From: Mycobacterium asiaticum DSM 44297
GTDB lineage: Bacteria > Actinomycetota > Actinomycetes > Mycobacteriales > Mycobacteriaceae
NCBI RefSeq assembly: GCF_000613245.1
Contig: NZ_HG964939.1
Location: forward strand, 259,846-312,358
Length of the DNA: 52,513 nt
Reading direction: 5' to 3'
The notes under the pieces are model-generated. The model worked only from the letters and a program-made list of their open reading frames with translations, did no database searches and was not told the origin of the DNA. Shown here piece by piece: positions 50,474-52,513 of the stretch. How positions within the stretch are numbered: position 1 is the stretch's first letter; the number at the start of each line of letters is the position of its first letter. Both the position numbers and the translations under genes were made by a program.

Positions 50474-51586
50474 TCACACACCAATCCGGGGAATCACGCT
50501 GGGCCGCGATTGCACGACGTGTGAGCCCGCACCGCCGCCCATCATGCGCCCAGGGGGCTGGCCTGCTCCGGCACCCGCCGGCATCGGCATCATGGGCATT
50601 CCCGCCCCGGCTCCGGCCGCCAACTCGCCGCTGTTCAGCGCCGCCGCGGCGGGGAGGCTGACGCTTCCCAGCCCTGTCAGCGCCGAATTGCCCAGGGTGG
50701 CCGGCACCGCGCCGGCCCAACTCTGCGGCACCGAAAGCCCTCCGATCGTGCGTGCCTGTCCAAGTCCGGCCGAAGCACCAAAACCGGCTCCGCCCAAGGG
50801 CTTTAACGCCGCCGATACAGCCGGCAGCTCCGTCGGCGCGGCGACGCCCGTCAACTCCGCGCTGCCCTGCGCCCCGCCGCCCATCGCGCTGCTCAATGGG
50901 GACAGCGCCATGCTGACCGGTGTCGACAGCATCTGCACACCCTGCGCCACCGCATCTAGAGGAAAGGCCTGCACAGCCGACACCACCTGCGGAGCCGCCG
51001 CCGCCACGGCGCTTCCTGCCGACTCGGCCCAGCCCACGGCCTGCGTCGCGATACCAGCGAAGTCCAGGGGCAACGTGCTGAACGGGATGAGCATGGATGC
51101 CACCGCGATCGCGCCCGCGTGATAGGTCAGCATCGCGGCCACATCCTGGGCCCACATCTCGATGTATTCGAATTCCGAGGCGGCGATCGCTGGCGCGTTC
51201 AAACCGAGAAAATTGGTAGCCACCAACGTGATCAGCTGCATCCGGTTGGCGGCGACCTCCGCGGGGTGCACCGTCGCGGTGCGCGCCGCCTCGAAGGCCG
51301 TCGCCGCCGCGCGAGCGTGCACCGCAGAGCTCTCGGCAAGTCCCGCCGACGCGGTCAGCCAGGCCACGTAGCCACCCGCGATGCCGGCCATTGCGGTGGC
51401 CGCCGGACCCGCCCACGACCCGTCGGCCAATCCGGAGATCACTGAGTCGAACGACGACGCCGAGGCACGCAGGTCCGCGCCCAGGCCATCCCAGAACGAT
51501 GCCGCAGAGAACAGTGGGGCGGATCCCGCACCGCTGTACATGCGAGCCGAATTGAGTTCTGGCGGAAGCATTTCGAAGCTCAACAC
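50474..51586 (-). CDS. PPE-SVP family protein
   Basis: This PPE protein of about 370 aa is probably a type VII secretion substrate. The PPE domain begins SFEMLPPELNSARMYSGAG and includes GLADGSWAGPAA. The SVP motif is exact: GGLSVPQSW. The C-terminal ~60 residues are Gly/Met/Pro-rich. GTG 51586 is chosen because typical PPE proteins start 4-6 residues before LPPE; a longer frame reaches 51655 but its first 23 residues are not PPE-like. It is divergent from the PE_PGRS gene across an AT-rich promoter region. Confidence 0.88.
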   Translation of the reverse strand: MLSFEMLPPELNSARMYSGAGSAPLFSAASFWDGLGADLRASASSFDSVISGLADGSWAGPAATAMAGIAGGYVAWLTASAGLAESSAVHARAAATAFEAARTATVHPAEVAANRMQLITLVATNFLGLNAPAIAASEFEYIEMWAQDVAAMLTYHAGAIAVASMLIPFSTLPLDFAGIATQAVGWAESAGSAVAAAAPQVVSAVQAFPLDAVAQGVQMLSTPVSMALSPLSSAMGGGAQGSAELTGVAAPTELPAVSAALKPLGGAGFGASAGLGQARTIGGLSVPQSWAGAVPATLGNSALTGLGSVSLPAAAALNSGELAAGAGAGMPMMPMPAGAGAGQPPGRMMGGGAGSHVVQSRPSVIPRIGV

Positions 51587-51662
51587 GTCCAATCCCGCCT
51601 TCCGATTCTGCGCTGGGAACTCGCTGCCGATCACCGCGCTACCGCGGTCTGCCATCCTTAAG

Positions 51663-51676
51663 ATACATTGATGTAT
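51663..51676. promoter_or_regulatory. Palindrome in the PPE/PE_PGRS divergent region
   Basis: ATACAT-TG-ATGTAT is a perfect 14-bp dyad near the PPE side of an AT-rich gap of about 185 bp, unusual in this genome. It may be an operator; the regulator is unknown. Confidence 0.4.
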
Positions 51677-51736
51677 TCGATATGTCTATCTATCCGATGT
51701 GTGTTCTACATCGCATTCTAAATAGTATTTTATTTA

Positions 51737-51765
51737 TTGACGTATCCGATACTGGCTCGTATCGT
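51737..51765 (+). promoter_or_regulatory. Sigma-A-type promoter of the PE_PGRS gene with internal dyad
   Basis: TTGACG (51737-51742) and TATCGT (51760-51765) are separated by 17 bases, a near-consensus -35/-10 pair. It predicts a transcript start near 51772 and a leader of about 70 bases. The spacer contains the perfect dyad GTATC-C-GATAC (51742-51752), well placed for a repressor. Confidence 0.6.
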
Positions 51766-51841
51766 TCGTCGCGTAACACTCACGCAGCGCCGGCGATCGG
51801 CGGCGGTTTTCCCAGCTCCCCGGCTTAAGAAAGGCACTGGC

Positions 51842-52513
51842 ATGTCATTTGTCATCACGTCCCCGGAGATGGTGTCGGCGGCAGCTTCGGACCTGGCCCG
51901 TATCGGGTCGGCGATCAGCGAAGCCAACCTGGCCGCCGCATTTCCCACTTCGGCGCTCCTGCCGGCCGCCGAAGACGAGATCTCGGCGGCGATCGCAGCG
52001 CTGTTCGGCAACCACGCGCAGCAATATCAGGCGATCAGTGCTCAGGTGGCGACCTTTCACACCCAGTTCGTGGAGAGCATCAGCGCCGGCGGCAAGGCTT
52101 ACGCCAGCGCGGAATCCGTCAACGTGCTGCAAGCGATGGAGCAGGGCGTTCTCGGCGTGGTGAACGCCCCCACGCAGGCCCTGCTCGGTCGCCCGCTCAT
52201 CGGTGACGGCGCCAACGGCGCGGCAGGCACTGGGCAGGCCGGCGGTGCCGGCGGTCTGCTGATCGGCAACGGCGGCGCCGGTGGTTCCGGTGCGGCGGGC
52301 CAAAGCGGTGGCGCGGGCGGAGCAGCCGGACTGATCGGCAACGGTGGAGCAGGTGGCGCCGGTGGGTCGGCGATCGCCGGTGGAATTGGTGGCAGCGGCG
52401 GCGCGGGTGGCCAGGGCGGCTGGCTCTACGGCAACGGCGGGACCGGCGGCATGGGGATTGCGGGCGGTGCCGGCGGGATCGGCGGCAATGCCGGACTCTG
52501 GGGCACCGGGGTG
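51842..52513 (+). CDS. PE_PGRS family protein (5' part, runs off the window)
   Basis: The ATG at 51842 follows AAAGG. Residues ~1-95 are a PE domain (MSFVITSPEMVSAAASDLARIGSAI ... SAGGKAYASAE), the helical type VII secretion signal. A linker with GRPLIGDGANG leads into Gly-Gly-Ala/Gly-Gly-Asn repeats (GGAGGLLIGNGGAGG and similar), the PGRS domain. The reading frame is open at the window end, so total length is unknown. These proteins are typical of slow-growing mycobacteria and are usually exported to the cell surface through ESX-5. Confidence 0.93.
   Translation, partial: MSFVITSPEMVSAAASDLARIGSAISEANLAAAFPTSALLPAAEDEISAAIAALFGNHAQQYQAISAQVATFHTQFVESISAGGKAYASAESVNVLQAMEQGVLGVVNAPTQALLGRPLIGDGANGAAGTGQAGGAGGLLIGNGGAGGSGAAGQSGGAGGAAGLIGNGGAGGAGGSAIAGGIGGSGGAGGQGGWLYGNGGTGGMGIAGGAGGIGGNAGLWGTGV

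Overview
The window comes from a slow-growing Mycobacterium outside the M. tuberculosis complex. It is GC-rich and carries PE_PGRS and two PPE-SVP genes, pknD, a mycobacterial mku/ligD pair, mntH, ctpE, echA6 and accD3. Compared from memory with M. tuberculosis H37Rv, the backbone is an inverted counterpart of roughly Rv0904c-Rv0939. Several protein lengths match exactly (EchA6 243 aa, AccD3 495 aa, the Rv0906-like protein 372 aa, the Rv0909-like antitoxin 59 aa). The pstB-pstS1-pstC1-pstA2 block, PE7 and the betP/IS region are not present at their expected places.

Layout. 1-3600: a broken methyltransferase, a GC-poor foreign-looking pentapeptide-type membrane protein and a gene-poor stretch. 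3600-9750: a FAH/metallo-beta-lactamase fusion, ligD, a PfkB kinase and ku (NHEJ repair). 9750-16550: phosphate-sensing locus with pstS2 (interrupted by one stop codon), pknD and a divergent pstS3-pstC2-pstA1 operon. 16550-21700: two short-chain dehydrogenases (the first behind a KstR-like box), mntH, a GGCT/poly-gamma-glutamate hydrolase fusion and an F420-type oxidoreductase. 21724-26686: tRNA-Arg(CCT) with a 4.9-kb island bounded by an exact 21-bp att duplication. The island carries a Septu-like ATPase/HNH pair, a frameshifted endonuclease III-like gene, an 85-aa unknown and prophage debris (an integrase N-terminus joined to a prohead protease). 27000-28000: two small Cys-containing exported proteins and three 95-bp tandem palindromic repeats. 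28000-33400: a DUF1275 protein, a desaturase with its reductase under a divergent PucR regulator, and a frameshifted lipoprotein. 33400-38700: PPE14-like, thiolase, frameshifted carotenoid oxygenase, VOC protein and a membrane protein. 38700-48650: VOC protein, Rv0909/Rv0910-type toxin-antitoxin, amidohydrolase, ctpE, serine beta-lactamase-like lipoprotein, metallo-hydrolase and echA6, with accD3 divergent. 48650-52513: TetR with two operators before an FAD monooxygenase, a PPE-SVP gene and the start of a PE_PGRS gene.

The most interesting unit is the tRNA-Arg island: an apparently degenerate prophage that kept an anti-phage-type cassette next to attL. At least five otherwise well-preserved genes in the window carry a single nonsense or one-base frameshift lesion. 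This suggests either active decay or residual sequencing error, which the sequence alone cannot distinguish.
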